A stretch of DNA of 64,000 nucleotides from CAWFXC01 sp963819735. Its GTDB lineage: Bacteria > Actinomycetota > Acidimicrobiia > IMCC26256 > DASPTH01. This document shows, piece after piece, positions 32,516-41,122 of this stretch. The notes below the pieces were generated by a model. It had not been told where the DNA came from. It saw only the letters and a list, made by a program, of their open reading frames with translations, and searched no databases. Within the stretch, counting starts at the first letter, position 1. Every line of letters begins with the position of its first letter. A program made the position numbers and the translations under genes. The stretch covers positions 496,001-560,000 of the forward strand of contig CAWFXC010000002.1 of assembly GCA_963819735.1 (NCBI GenBank), written 5' to 3'.

Positions 32516-34984
32516 GTGGCGGCAACGATTCTCGACGGAGTCACGGTGCTCGAGCTCGGGGCCGGGAGTGTTCCCGCTTCGGTCGCCGGCATGCTCCTCG
32601 CCGACAACGGCGCGCGCGTCGTGAAGGTCGAACCGCCTGAGGGCGACCGGCTCCGCGACGACCTGCCGTCAGGGTTCCTGGTGTGGAACCGGGGCAAGGA
32701 GAGCCTGATCGCGGACCTCCGCACGGCGGAGGGTCGCGAGGAGGTGCGCGCGTGGGCGCGGGGCGCCGACGTGCTGATCGAGGGTTTCGCTCCCGGGCGC
32801 ATGGCCGAATGGGGCCTCGACCTCGAGGACCTGCGCGCCCCCAACCCGCGTCTCGTGACCTGCTCGGTGAGTGGCTTCGGGCCCCGCGGCGCGTACGCGG
32901 GCATCAAAGGCTACGAAGGCGTCGTGTCGGCCAAGGCCGGTTTCTTCAGCCGGGGTGATTTCGGTTTCCGCTCCGGGCCGATCTTCTCCGCGGTGCCGCT
33001 CGCGAGCGCGGGCGCCGCGCAGATGAGCTTCAGCGGGATCCTCGCCGCGCTGATCGCGCGTGAGACCACGGGCCGCGGGCAGCAGGTCGACGCCACGCTC
33101 GTGCAGGGGCTGACCCCGACCGACTACTTCGTCACCACGCACTTCCAGCTCGCGCAGCGTGCGGGCAAGGGCGGCACCACGACCGAAGCGGCCGCGAGCC
33201 CGGGCGGCGAGTTCGCGGCCAGCCGCTACTCCCTCGTGCTGCCCACGAAGGACAGCCAGTGGGTCGTGATCTCTCCGCAGATGCCCCACCAGGCCCGGGC
33301 GCTGCTGCGCGCCGTCGGCCTCGAACACCTCTTCGACGATCCGCGCTTCGCGCACGCGCCGTTCTTCCACACCGCCGACGACGCGCAGGCGTGGGAGGAC
33401 ATCACGTGGGACACGTTCCGGGCGAAGACGTGGGCCGAGCTCCAGCCCCTGCTGCTCGCGGAAGAAGACGTGCCCTTCGAGCTCGCGGCATCGAGCCAAC
33501 AGGCCCTTGACCACCCCCAGATGATCCACAACGGTCACGTGATCGAGGTCGACGATCCGGTCGTCGGACGGGTTCGTGAGATCGGCCCGATCGCGACCAT
33601 GGCGTGCACGCCGTCGGTGATCCGCTCGTCGGCGCCGGCCCCGGGTGCGCACGGAGAGCGCTTCGAGCCCGCGGCCGACGCGCGGGCCGGCGGCGGCCCC
33701 ACCCCCGAGCACCCGCTCGCGGGCGTGACCATCGTGGAGTTCGGCTACTTCTACGCGATGCCGTTCGGGGTGACGCTGGCGGCCTCGCTCGGCGCGCGGG
33801 TGATCAAGCTCGAGGACGCCGGCGGTGACCCGATCCGGCACGCGTTCGGTGGCGACGCCGGATCGGCAAAGGTGATGGAGGGCAAGGAGAGCCTCTCCAT
33901 CGACCTGAAGAGTGAGGCCGGCCGCGCCATCGTGCACCAGTTGCTCGCGGAGGCGGACGCGTTCGTGGTGGGCTTCCGGCCCGGCGTCGCCGAGCGGCTC
34001 GGTATCGACTACGAGACCGTGGCCAAGATCAACCCGCGCCTCGTCTACGTGCACGCCGGCGGCTACGGCGTGAGCGGGCCCTACGCGCGTCGCCCGCTCT
34101 ACGCGTTCGCGGCGGGCGCGTGCGTGGGCAACTTCCAGCGGTTCGCCGGGAGCTGGATGGATCCCGAGCTCACGAAGGACTTCAGCGTCGTCGAGCTCCA
34201 GGCGGTGGTGGCCCCTCACCTGCGGGGTCCGGTCGACGGCGACTCGAACGCCGCGTTGGCGGTGTGCTCGTCACTCCTGCTCGGACTCACCCACCAGCGG
34301 CTCGCAGGCGTTGGACAGTTCGTCTCCACCACGATGATCCTCGGGAACGTGTACAGCTATTCCGACGACTTCAACGCCTACGAAGGAAAGCCCGTGCTCG
34401 GTGTCTCCGACCCTGAGCAGTACGGGCTCGGGGCGCTCTACCGCCTCTACCCCACCGCCGACGGATGGGTGTTCCTCGCCGCGCCACGCCCGCGCGAATG
34501 GGAAGCACTCGCGGGTGCGGTCGGGCACGCCGAGTGGCTCGACGACGAACGCTTCGCCTCGCCCGAACGGCGCCGGGCCAACGATGCCGCGCTGGCGGCA
34601 GTGATCAGCGAAGCGCTGGAGGCGCAGGACGCATCCACGTGGGAGAAGGTGCTCACCGAAGCCGGCGTGGGGTGCGGCCACGTGTTCCCCGACGGCCACT
34701 CCGCGTTCACGGTGACCGATCCGGTGATGCGCGAGACCGGGCTCGTCGACGAGATCGACCATCCCCTCTTCGGCCCGCTGCTGCGCCACGGGCTCCCGGT
34801 GCAGTTCTCCGAGACCCCGGGCCGGCTCGGCACCAGCTGCCTGCGCGGGGAACACACCCTGGCGATCCTCACCGAGCTCGGCTACTCCGACGACGAGGTG
34901 GCCAAGCTGCTGGCCGACGAAGTGGTGTTCGGGCCGGACGCGCCGGCGCCTGATCCGGCTGCCGCCCACCCCGGGTCCAAGTGA
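32516..34984 (+). CDS. Tandem-fused class III CoA-transferase with one degenerate active site
   Basis: An 822-residue protein of two CaiB/BaiF domains (about 1-375 and 400-815). GTG 32516 has GGGGGA six bases upstream and starts at the conserved ATILDGVTVLELG; the frame extends upstream without conservation. In the first domain the position of the catalytic aspartate is serine (S164, in PLASAGAAQ). In the second it is intact (D576, in GDSNAAL, the same GDSN as in formyl-CoA transferase). So only one active site of the pseudo-dimer should form the acyl-enzyme anhydride. It is divergent from the amidohydrolase operon. The first domain may be structural or a CoA-binding partner. Confidence 0.87.
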   Translation: MAATILDGVTVLELGAGSVPASVAGMLLADNGARVVKVEPPEGDRLRDDLPSGFLVWNRGKESLIADLRTAEGREEVRAWARGADVLIEGFAPGRMAEWGLDLEDLRAPNPRLVTCSVSGFGPRGAYAGIKGYEGVVSAKAGFFSRGDFGFRSGPIFSAVPLASAGAAQMSFSGILAALIARETTGRGQQVDATLVQGLTPTDYFVTTHFQLAQRAGKGGTTTEAAASPGGEFAASRYSLVLPTKDSQWVVISPQMPHQARALLRAVGLEHLFDDPRFAHAPFFHTADDAQAWEDITWDTFRAKTWAELQPLLLAEEDVPFELAASSQQALDHPQMIHNGHVIEVDDPVVGRVREIGPIATMACTPSVIRSSAPAPGAHGERFEPAADARAGGGPTPEHPLAGVTIVEFGYFYAMPFGVTLAASLGARVIKLEDAGGDPIRHAFGGDAGSAKVMEGKESLSIDLKSEAGRAIVHQLLAEADAFVVGFRPGVAERLGIDYETVAKINPRLVYVHAGGYGVSGPYARRPLYAFAAGACVGNFQRFAGSWMDPELTKDFSVVELQAVVAPHLRGPVDGDSNAALAVCSSLLLGLTHQRLAGVGQFVSTTMILGNVYSYSDDFNAYEGKPVLGVSDPEQYGLGALYRLYPTADGWVFLAAPRPREWEALAGAVGHAEWLDDERFASPERRRANDAALAAVISEALEAQDASTWEKVLTEAGVGCGHVFPDGHSAFTVTDPVMRETGLVDEIDHPLFGPLLRHGLPVQFSETPGRLGTSCLRGEHTLAILTELGYSDDEVAKLLADEVVFGPDAPAPDPAAAHPGSK

Positions 34985-35036
34985 CGGACCGGCGCGGTTG
35001 GACGACCACGACCGCGTCGGTGAGGAGACCGCCGGG

Positions 35037-35945
35037 TCAGGGCGCTTCGACGGTGTCGCGTTGCGCAGGCTTGAGCGCGGTCCCGCGCCAGTCGGGAACG
35101 TCTTCCCCGAGCTTCGCCACCGGGAACTTGTCGTCGTGCTCGATGGCCCAGTGCGCGTGGTTCAACTCGTGCATGGTGAAGCACGCGTTGAGCGAGTTGT
35201 AGAAGCCCTGGTTGTCCTGGGTCTGGTTCACCGACTCCTTGATGAGCAGCGCAGCCATCGTCGGGATCTTGGCGATGCGGCGCGCGAACTCGAGGGTGCG
35301 GTCGCCCAACTCGTCGAGCGGGAACACCTTGCTCACCATGCCGAGCCGGTGGGCCTCGTCGGCGTCGATCGAGTCGCCGGTGAGCATCAGCTCCTTCGTC
35401 TTGCGGGCGCCGAACTCCCACGGGTGCGCGAAGTACTCCACCCCGCACATGCCCAGCCGAGTGCCGACGACGTCGGCGAACTCGGTACCTTCAGCCGCCA
35501 CGATCAGGTCGCACGCCCACATCAACATGAGGCCCGCGGCGTAGACGCCACCGTGGACCTGCGCCACCGTGATCTTGCGCAGGTTCCGCCACCGCAACGT
35601 GTTCTGGAAGAAGTAGTGCCACTCCTGCAGCATCAGCTGCTCGGCCCCGCTGCGCATCCCGCCGTTGATCACGGTGGTCGGGTGCTGGTCCGGACCGGGC
35701 TGACGTTCTGCCCACATCTCCTTCGAGCCGGTGTCGTGGCCCGACGAGAACATCGAGCCGACCCCACCGAGGATCACCACGCGCACCGCGTCGTCGGCCT
35801 CGGCGCGGAGGAAGGCGTCGTTCAGGTCGACGAGGAGACTGCGGTGTTGTGCGTTCTTCGTCTGCGGACGGTTGAGCATGATCCGCACGATCGTGCCGTC
35901 GTCGAACGATTCGTACGTGACGAAGCGGTACTCGGGATCGGTCAT
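35037..35945 (-). CDS. Enoyl-CoA hydratase/isomerase family protein
   Basis: A 302-residue crotonase; ATG 35945 lies behind GAGGGGGAG. IMLNRPQTKNAQ, SMFSSGHDTGSKEMW and VHGGVYAAGLMLMWACDLIVAA define the fold. It has an insertion (AERQPGPDQHPTTVINGG) after the oxyanion loop. The E164-equivalent is in TKELMLTGD; the E144 position is not acidic. A long tail (FYNSLNACFTMHELNHAHWAIEHDDKFPVAK) follows as in some actinobacterial EchA proteins that use non-standard substrates. Divergent from the crotonase at 36058. Convergent with the CoA-transferase at 34984 (52 bases apart). Confidence 0.87.
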   Translation of the reverse strand: MTDPEYRFVTYESFDDGTIVRIMLNRPQTKNAQHRSLLVDLNDAFLRAEADDAVRVVILGGVGSMFSSGHDTGSKEMWAERQPGPDQHPTTVINGGMRSGAEQLMLQEWHYFFQNTLRWRNLRKITVAQVHGGVYAAGLMLMWACDLIVAAEGTEFADVVGTRLGMCGVEYFAHPWEFGARKTKELMLTGDSIDADEAHRLGMVSKVFPLDELGDRTLEFARRIAKIPTMAALLIKESVNQTQDNQGFYNSLNACFTMHELNHAHWAIEHDDKFPVAKLGEDVPDWRGTALKPAQRDTVEAP

Positions 35946-35981
35946 GGTCTCCCCCTCGGAGTCGTGCACCTCGAACTCATG

Positions 35982-35995
35982 CGGAATCCATTCCG
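35982..35995. promoter_or_regulatory. 14-base palindrome between divergent crotonase genes
   Basis: CGGAAT-CC-ATTCCG is a perfect inverted repeat with a two-base centre, placed 37 bases from one start and 63 from the other. A second shorter repeat GACCG-TGCAC-CGGTC lies at 36001-36015. Either could bind a regulator of both genes. Confidence 0.45.
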
Positions 35996-36057
35996 TTCGA
36001 GACCGTGCACCGGTCAGGCCCGCGAAGCTAGCGTCAGTTTCCCGCGAGGAGGAATCC

Positions 36058-36798
36058 ATGCCCCACGATCCCGAGTTCGTCCGTTACGAGCGCGACGACC
36101 ACGTGGGCACGATCACCCTCGACCGACCGCCGCTCAACACCTACGACGACCTCCTCCACTTCGAGCTCGAGCAGGCCTGGGTCAGCGCCGCCCGCGACGC
36201 CGACGCGCGCGTGATCGTCCTCCGGGCCGAGGGAAAGCACTTCTGCGCCGGTGCCGACCTCGAGGGCGACCCGCGGCACCGCCCAGCCGACGCCCCCGAG
36301 GGCTACACCCCGTGGGACGAGCTCGAGTTCATCCGCAATCTGATGAAGCCGACGATCGCCGCGGTCCAGGGCGGCTGCATCGGGGGCGGGCAGCGATTCG
36401 TGTTCCCGTGTGACCTGCTGTTCTGCAGCGACGACGCGTTCTTCCGCGACCCCCTCGCGGTGATGGGCGGCATCGGCGGGATCCAGTCACCCATCCACAC
36501 CTGGCTCTACGGTCCCCGGCTGGCCAAGGAGATGCTGTTCAGCGGGATGCGGCTGCCGGCCGCGCGGCTCTACGCGATGGGCACCGTGAACCGCCTGTAT
36601 CCGCGGGAGCAGCTGCGCGACGAGACCCTGGCGTTCGCGCGCGAGATCGCGCGGCTCGATCCGCTCCCCTTGCGCCAGGCCAAGCGCTCCGTCAACACCA
36701 CCCTCGACATCATGGGCCAGCACTACATTCGCAGCCGTTTCGCCGAGCTCATGGACGACGTCCCGCAGATGGACCTCCGACCTGCCGACCCGCGCTGA
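36058..36798 (+). CDS. Enoyl-CoA hydratase/isomerase family protein
   Basis: A 246-residue crotonase with a very strong ribosome site (GAGGAGGAA, six bases before ATG). ITLDRPPLNTYD, GKHFCAGADLEG and VQGGCIGGGQRFVFPCDLLF mark the fold. The E164-equivalent is present (AKEMLFSG); the E144 position is aspartate or shifted (FFRDPLAVMG). The GGIQSPIH segment is unusual. It lies 51 bases before the alpha/beta-hydrolase gene on the same strand, so the two may be co-transcribed. The divergent partner is another crotonase. Confidence 0.88.
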   Translation: MPHDPEFVRYERDDHVGTITLDRPPLNTYDDLLHFELEQAWVSAARDADARVIVLRAEGKHFCAGADLEGDPRHRPADAPEGYTPWDELEFIRNLMKPTIAAVQGGCIGGGQRFVFPCDLLFCSDDAFFRDPLAVMGGIGGIQSPIHTWLYGPRLAKEMLFSGMRLPAARLYAMGTVNRLYPREQLRDETLAFAREIARLDPLPLRQAKRSVNTTLDIMGQHYIRSRFAELMDDVPQMDLRPADPR

Positions 36799-36849
36799 CT
36801 CCCGGATCCCCGAAGCCGCCGCCCCCGAACCCCCTCGAGAGGAATCGAC

Positions 36850-37768
36850 ATGGAACGAGTCCCGTACGACGAGTTCTCGATGTTCCACGAGAACGCGGAG
36901 GAGTTCGGCATCGCCTACGAGGGGCCGCCGACGGTCCGGCGCGCATCGGTCGAGGTCGAACCGGGGCGGCGCCTCGAGCGCGTTGGTCTGGGGTGACGGC
37001 GAGCCCGAGCTGGTGTTCCTCCACGGCGGTGCCCAGAACGCCCATACGTGGGACACCGTCGCGCTCGCGCTCGACCGGCCGCTCGTGGCCCTCGATCTGC
37101 CCGGCCACGGGCATTCCGACGGCGGCCGCAACGGTTCGCTCGACATCGTCGCCAACGCGCAGGACATCGCGACCGCGATCCGGGAGCTGGCGCCGAACGC
37201 GAAGGCGGTCGTGGGCATGTCGCTCGGCGGCATGACGACGCTCGCGCTCGCCGACCACGCGCCGGAGGTCGTACGGGCGATCGTGCTCGTCGACGTGACC
37301 CCGGGGGTGAACGAGAGCAAGTCGTCGACCATCGCCGCGTTCATCAACGGCCCCGAGAGCTTCGACAGCTTCGACGACCTGCTCGCGCGCACGATCGAGT
37401 ACAACCCGACCCGCACCGAAGCGTCGCTCCGGCGCGGCATCCTGCACAACGCCGAGCAACGCGAAGACGGCAGCTGGGTGTGGCGGTACGCGCGGTTCCG
37501 CATCGACGAGCCGGCGAGCGACACCGAGAGCGGCCATCCGAACTTCGGCTACCTGTGGGACGCGGTCTCGAACGTGAAGGTACCCCTGCTGCTCGCACGC
37601 GGCATGCGGGAGCAATCGGTCGTCGACGACGATGACGAGGTCGAGCTGCTCCGACGGCTTCCCAACGCGCAGGTCGAACACTTCGAAGAAGCCGGACACA
37701 GCCTGCAGGGCGACATGCCGGTGGAGCTGGCGCAGTCGATCGCGCGGTTCGTCGACGCGAACGGTTGA
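36850..37768 (+). pseudogene. Alpha/beta hydrolase interrupted by a +1 frameshift
   Basis: ATG 36850 follows GAGAGGAA and encodes MERVPYDEFSMFHENAEEFG then a TVRRASVEVEPGRRL stretch, but this frame stops at TGA 36994-36996. The rest of the protein continues in the next frame (ALVWGDGEPELVFLHGG onward) to 37768, with nucleophile motif GMSLGG, a cap region and catalytic His in EEAGHSLQ. The two halves join exactly at PGRRL/SALVWG if one base is removed around 36973-36985. The result would be a normal ~305-residue hydrolase. It is either a recent pseudogene, a sequencing error, or (less likely) programmed frameshifting. It is a paralogue of the convergent gene at 37808. Confidence 0.8.
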
Positions 37769-37807
37769 CGAGCGCGCTCGGGCCCGCGCCCACGACCCCG
37801 AGCCGGG

Positions 37808-38665
37808 TCAGCGCAGGCGGTCGAGGAAACCGATGATCGCGTCGTTGAACAGGTCGTTCTTGTCGCCCGCGACCATGTGACCGGCGCCGTCGACGTCGAC
37901 GTACTCGGCGTGCGGGATGAGCGTCAGCAGCTCCTTGGCGCCCGCTTCGCTCAGGAGGTCGCTGACCCGGCCGCGAACGAGGAGCGTGGGAACGTCGACC
38001 GCGCGTGCGGCGGCGATGAGACGATCCTGTTGGACCAGCGTGGCGCGGGTCTCGTCGCGCGAACCGCGCGTGCCCGACATGAAGCGCGGGTCCCAGTGCC
38101 ACACCCACCGGCCGTCTTCGCGTTGGCGCACGTTCTTCTTCAGGCCGGACAGGTCCGTCGGCCGCGGGCGGTGCGGGTTGTAGGCGGCGACCGCGTCGGC
38201 GACGTCCTCGAGCGACGCGAACCCCGTCTCGAGGTTGGCGCTCATGAACGCGCCGATGCGCTCGACCCCTTCGGGTTCGATGGTCGGCGCGACGTCGACC
38301 AACACGAGGCCCTTGGCCACCGGCGTGGGTGACTCGCCGATGGCGGTCATCGACGAGATCCCGCCCAGCGACGCACCGACCAGCACCGGGAGCTGGGGCA
38401 TGGCGGTGGCGATCTCCCGCACGTCGTCGGAGAACGCCTCCAGCGAATAGTCGCCGTCGGCGGGCCATTCGCTCTCGCCGTGACCGCGCAGGTCGACGCG
38501 GTAGGCGTGCCAGCCGCGGTCGGCGAGCACTTGGGCGGTGGTGCCCCAGGCGAAGCGGGTCTGGCCACCGCCGTGGAGCAGGATGACCGGGGGGCCGGCG
38601 GGATCGCCGAACTCGTCGGCGCGCAGCCGCAATCCGTCCCGGCCGTGGAGATCGATCGTGGTCAT
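37808..38665 (-). CDS. Alpha/beta hydrolase
   Basis: A 285-residue hydrolase: oxyanion HGGG (LLHGGGQTRFAWG), RVDLRGHGESEW, nucleophile Ser in GASLGG, and catalytic histidine in DGAGHMVAGD. These are the marks of meta-cleavage-product hydrolases, epoxide hydrolases and esterases. It shares a distinctive NVRQREDGRWVWHWDPRF segment with the frameshifted neighbour (HNAEQREDGSWVWRYARF), so the two are tail-to-tail paralogues. ATG 38665 lies five bases after the dehydrogenase stop on the same strand and has no ribosome site. A TACGCT seven bases ahead fits the leaderless pattern but overlaps the previous gene's end. Confidence 0.88.
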   Translation of the reverse strand: MTTIDLHGRDGLRLRADEFGDPAGPPVILLHGGGQTRFAWGTTAQVLADRGWHAYRVDLRGHGESEWPADGDYSLEAFSDDVREIATAMPQLPVLVGASLGGISSMTAIGESPTPVAKGLVLVDVAPTIEPEGVERIGAFMSANLETGFASLEDVADAVAAYNPHRPRPTDLSGLKKNVRQREDGRWVWHWDPRFMSGTRGSRDETRATLVQQDRLIAAARAVDVPTLLVRGRVSDLLSEAGAKELLTLIPHAEYVDVDGAGHMVAGDKNDLFNDAIIGFLDRLR

Positions 38666-38670
38666 GGCGG

Positions 38671-39951
38671 TCAGCGTACGGGCGGAGCCTTCGGGAGCGC
38701 ATTTCGGCGGACGTCGCGGAAGGCGACATCACGATCCGCGGCCCATTCGCGCGGCATGCCGAGCACCCGCTCGCTGATGATGTTGCGTTGGATCTCGTTG
38801 CTCCCGCCGGCGAGGCATTCAGCCTGCCGCGAGAGGAAGAGCTCGCCCTGTTCGCGTGCGGACTCGTCGTCGGCCCCGGCCCAGGTGACCGCCGACGCAC
38901 CTCCGATCGTGAGGCCGATCTCGGCCTTGCGCACTCCGCTCGTGGCGCTGAAGAGTTTGAGGATCGCCGCCGACTGCGCGGGCAGGGCGCCGGTGCGCAT
39001 GCCCGTGATCACCCGCGGGATCAGGCTGCCCTGCACGAGATCGAGCACCCGCGCTTCGGCGACGAGTTGTCGGGCGAGGGGATCGTCGGCCCGCCCGGTG
39101 TCGCGGGCGAGGTCGAGGAACGTGAGGTCGCGGTGCCCGGCCGCGCTCTCGGCGAACCGGTTCCGCCCGCTCACGTAGGGCGATCCCCCACCCACCGCGT
39201 TGCGTTCGTGGCTCAGGAGGCGGGTGGCCACCGTCCACCCGTCGTTGACCTCGCCGATCACCGAGTCAGCGGGCAGCACGACGTCGTCGATGAACTCCTG
39301 GCAGAACTCGCGCGACCCGTTGACCTGCTGGATCGGCTCGACCTGGATGCCGGGCTGGTGGATCTTCACGATGAACATCGTGAGGCCTCGGTGCTTGGGC
39401 GCGTCCCAATCGGTGCGGGCCAGGCACATCGCGTAGTCGCTCTCGTCGGCGCCGGTGCTCCAGATCTTCGAACCCCGCAGCACCCATACGTCGCCGTCGC
39501 GGTCGGCGCGGGTGAGGCAACCGGCGAGATCGGAGCCGCCGCTCGGCTCGGAGAGGAACTGCACCCACAGGTGATCGCCGCGCAGGATCTGCGGCAGGTA
39601 CTCGGCCTTCTGCTCGTGGGTCCCGAAGTCGACCAGCGTCGCGGCGAGGATGCTCAGCGTGGGCACGCTGTACCGGAGCGGCATCTCGTAGGGCAGTGAC
39701 TCCTCGGTGAACGCCTGCTGGTGTTCCGGTGAGAGCCCGAGACCGCCGTACTCACGCGGGAAGCAGATCCCGGCGAAACCGCCGTCCCACAGGAGCCGCT
39801 GCAGCTCGCGCTGCCGACCCCAACTGCGCGATTCCTCCGATTCGTCGTCGACCGCGGGGGCCAGATGCTCCGCCAACCAGGCCCGGGCCCGGAGCCGGAA
39901 CGCCTCGACGGCTTCGGTGGGGGCATCCGGGTCGGTGGTGTCAGTGGTCAC
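38671..39951 (-). CDS. Acyl-CoA dehydrogenase, second subunit of a probable heteromeric pair
   Basis: A 426-residue FadE-type protein. GTG 39951 overlaps the upstream dehydrogenase stop (GTGA) and lies behind GAGGGGG. Features: FPREYGGLGLSPEHQQAFTEE, QFLSEPSGGSDLAG, RGSKIWSTGADESDYAM, and LAGGSNEIQRNIISERVLGMPRE. Overlapping pairs of dissimilar acyl-CoA dehydrogenases are known in actinobacterial steroid degradation, where they form alpha2-beta2 tetramers (FadE28/FadE29 type) with one active site per heterodimer. The neighbouring gene looks like its partner. An amidohydrolase precedes both and an alpha/beta hydrolase follows, forming a four-gene minus-strand operon. Confidence 0.89.
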   Translation of the reverse strand: MTTDTTDPDAPTEAVEAFRLRARAWLAEHLAPAVDDESEESRSWGRQRELQRLLWDGGFAGICFPREYGGLGLSPEHQQAFTEESLPYEMPLRYSVPTLSILAATLVDFGTHEQKAEYLPQILRGDHLWVQFLSEPSGGSDLAGCLTRADRDGDVWVLRGSKIWSTGADESDYAMCLARTDWDAPKHRGLTMFIVKIHQPGIQVEPIQQVNGSREFCQEFIDDVVLPADSVIGEVNDGWTVATRLLSHERNAVGGGSPYVSGRNRFAESAAGHRDLTFLDLARDTGRADDPLARQLVAEARVLDLVQGSLIPRVITGMRTGALPAQSAAILKLFSATSGVRKAEIGLTIGGASAVTWAGADDESAREQGELFLSRQAECLAGGSNEIQRNIISERVLGMPREWAADRDVAFRDVRRNALPKAPPVR

Positions 39952-41108
39952 TGCTCCCCCTCGGGGCTCGTGGCCGCGAGCAGCACGGCGATGCGCTCCC
40001 GGTGGTCGGCCGGGGTGCCGAGCGAGTTGCGGTTCACGGTGACCCTCCGGAGATAGAGGTGGAGATCGTGCTCCCACGTCACGCCGATGCCGCCGTGGAA
40101 CTGGACGCACTCCTGCACGATCTCGGTTGCGTGGTCACCGACGTAGGACTTCACCGCGCTGACGAGCTCGGCGGCGTCGGGAGTGTCGTCCTGCGCCGCA
40201 CGGGCGGCGGCCGTCGTGACTCCGTGCGCCGCCTCGATCCACATCTTCATGTCGGCGATGCGGTGCTTCAGCGCCTGGTACGAGGCGAGGGGGCGCCCGA
40301 ACGAGTAGCGGTCGCCCATGTACTCGAGTGTGAGCTCGAAGACACGATCAACGGCGCCGAGCGTCTCCGCCCCCTGCAGCACGATTGCGAGGTGCAGCTG
40401 ACGCTCGACCGCGCCCGCGGCGCCGCCGACCGCGCCGACCACTGCCGACGCGGGGAGCCGCACCGCGTCGAGCTGGACTACGGCGTATCGGCGGACGAGG
40501 TCGAGGCTGCCCATCGGCATGATGGTGATCCCGTGCGCATCGGCGGGCACGAGGAACTGGGTGAGGCCATCGTGGCCGTCGACCGAGGTGTGCGCCGTGA
40601 GCAGGAGCTCGTCGGCCTGGGCGCCCGCCTCGACCGGCGCGTACCGGCCGTCGAGCACGAACTCGTCGCCCACGCGGGTGGCCTCGACGAGATCCCGTTC
40701 CGAGCCGGGTTCGAGGGCCGGAGACGGCGCGCAGACCGCGGCCACGAGCTCGCCGGCGACGATGCCGGGCAGCACCCGCGCCCGCTGCTCGGCGCTGCCG
40801 CCGGCTGCGACGGCCGCCGCCACCACATTGGTGGGTCCGAACGGGCCGGGCGCCACGAGCCGCCCCATCTCCTCGGCCACGATCACGAGATCGAGCAGAC
40901 CGCCACCGCTGAGGCTGCCGCCGCCATCGGCCTCGGGAACGAGCATCGACGTCCAGCCGAGCTGCGCGCCCTGGCGCCACCACTCCCGGTCGAAGCCCGC
41001 GGGGTCGTCGGCCAACCCCCGCACCGCGGTGAGTGGCGACTCCTGCTCGAGGAACTTCCGCGTCGTCTCCCGAAAGAACTGCTGATCTTCGCTGAGCTCG
41101 AGATCCAT
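39948..41108 (-). CDS. Acyl-CoA dehydrogenase, first subunit of a probable heteromeric pair
   Basis: A 386-residue protein with the shorter, more divergent style of FadE subunits that lack part of the active site: MDLELSEDQQFFRETTRKFLEQ, LGWTSMLVPEADGGGSLSGGG, YMGDRYSFGRPLASYQALKHRIADM, and QFHGGIGVTWEHDLHLYLRR. The last motif is typical of FadE29-like chains. ATG 41108 has no ribosome site. CACAAT lies eight bases upstream and the amidohydrolase stop is 14 bases away, so it could be leaderless or coupled. Its stop overlaps the next dehydrogenase start. The fused gene at 54988 looks like the same two-part enzyme in one chain. Confidence 0.88.
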   Translation of the reverse strand: MDLELSEDQQFFRETTRKFLEQESPLTAVRGLADDPAGFDREWWRQGAQLGWTSMLVPEADGGGSLSGGGLLDLVIVAEEMGRLVAPGPFGPTNVVAAAVAAGGSAEQRARVLPGIVAGELVAAVCAPSPALEPGSERDLVEATRVGDEFVLDGRYAPVEAGAQADELLLTAHTSVDGHDGLTQFLVPADAHGITIMPMGSLDLVRRYAVVQLDAVRLPASAVVGAVGGAAGAVERQLHLAIVLQGAETLGAVDRVFELTLEYMGDRYSFGRPLASYQALKHRIADMKMWIEAAHGVTTAAARAAQDDTPDAAELVSAVKSYVGDHATEIVQECVQFHGGIGVTWEHDLHLYLRRVTVNRNSLGTPADHRERIAVLLAATSPEGEQ

Positions 41109-41122
41109 CGAGGCGGATTGTG

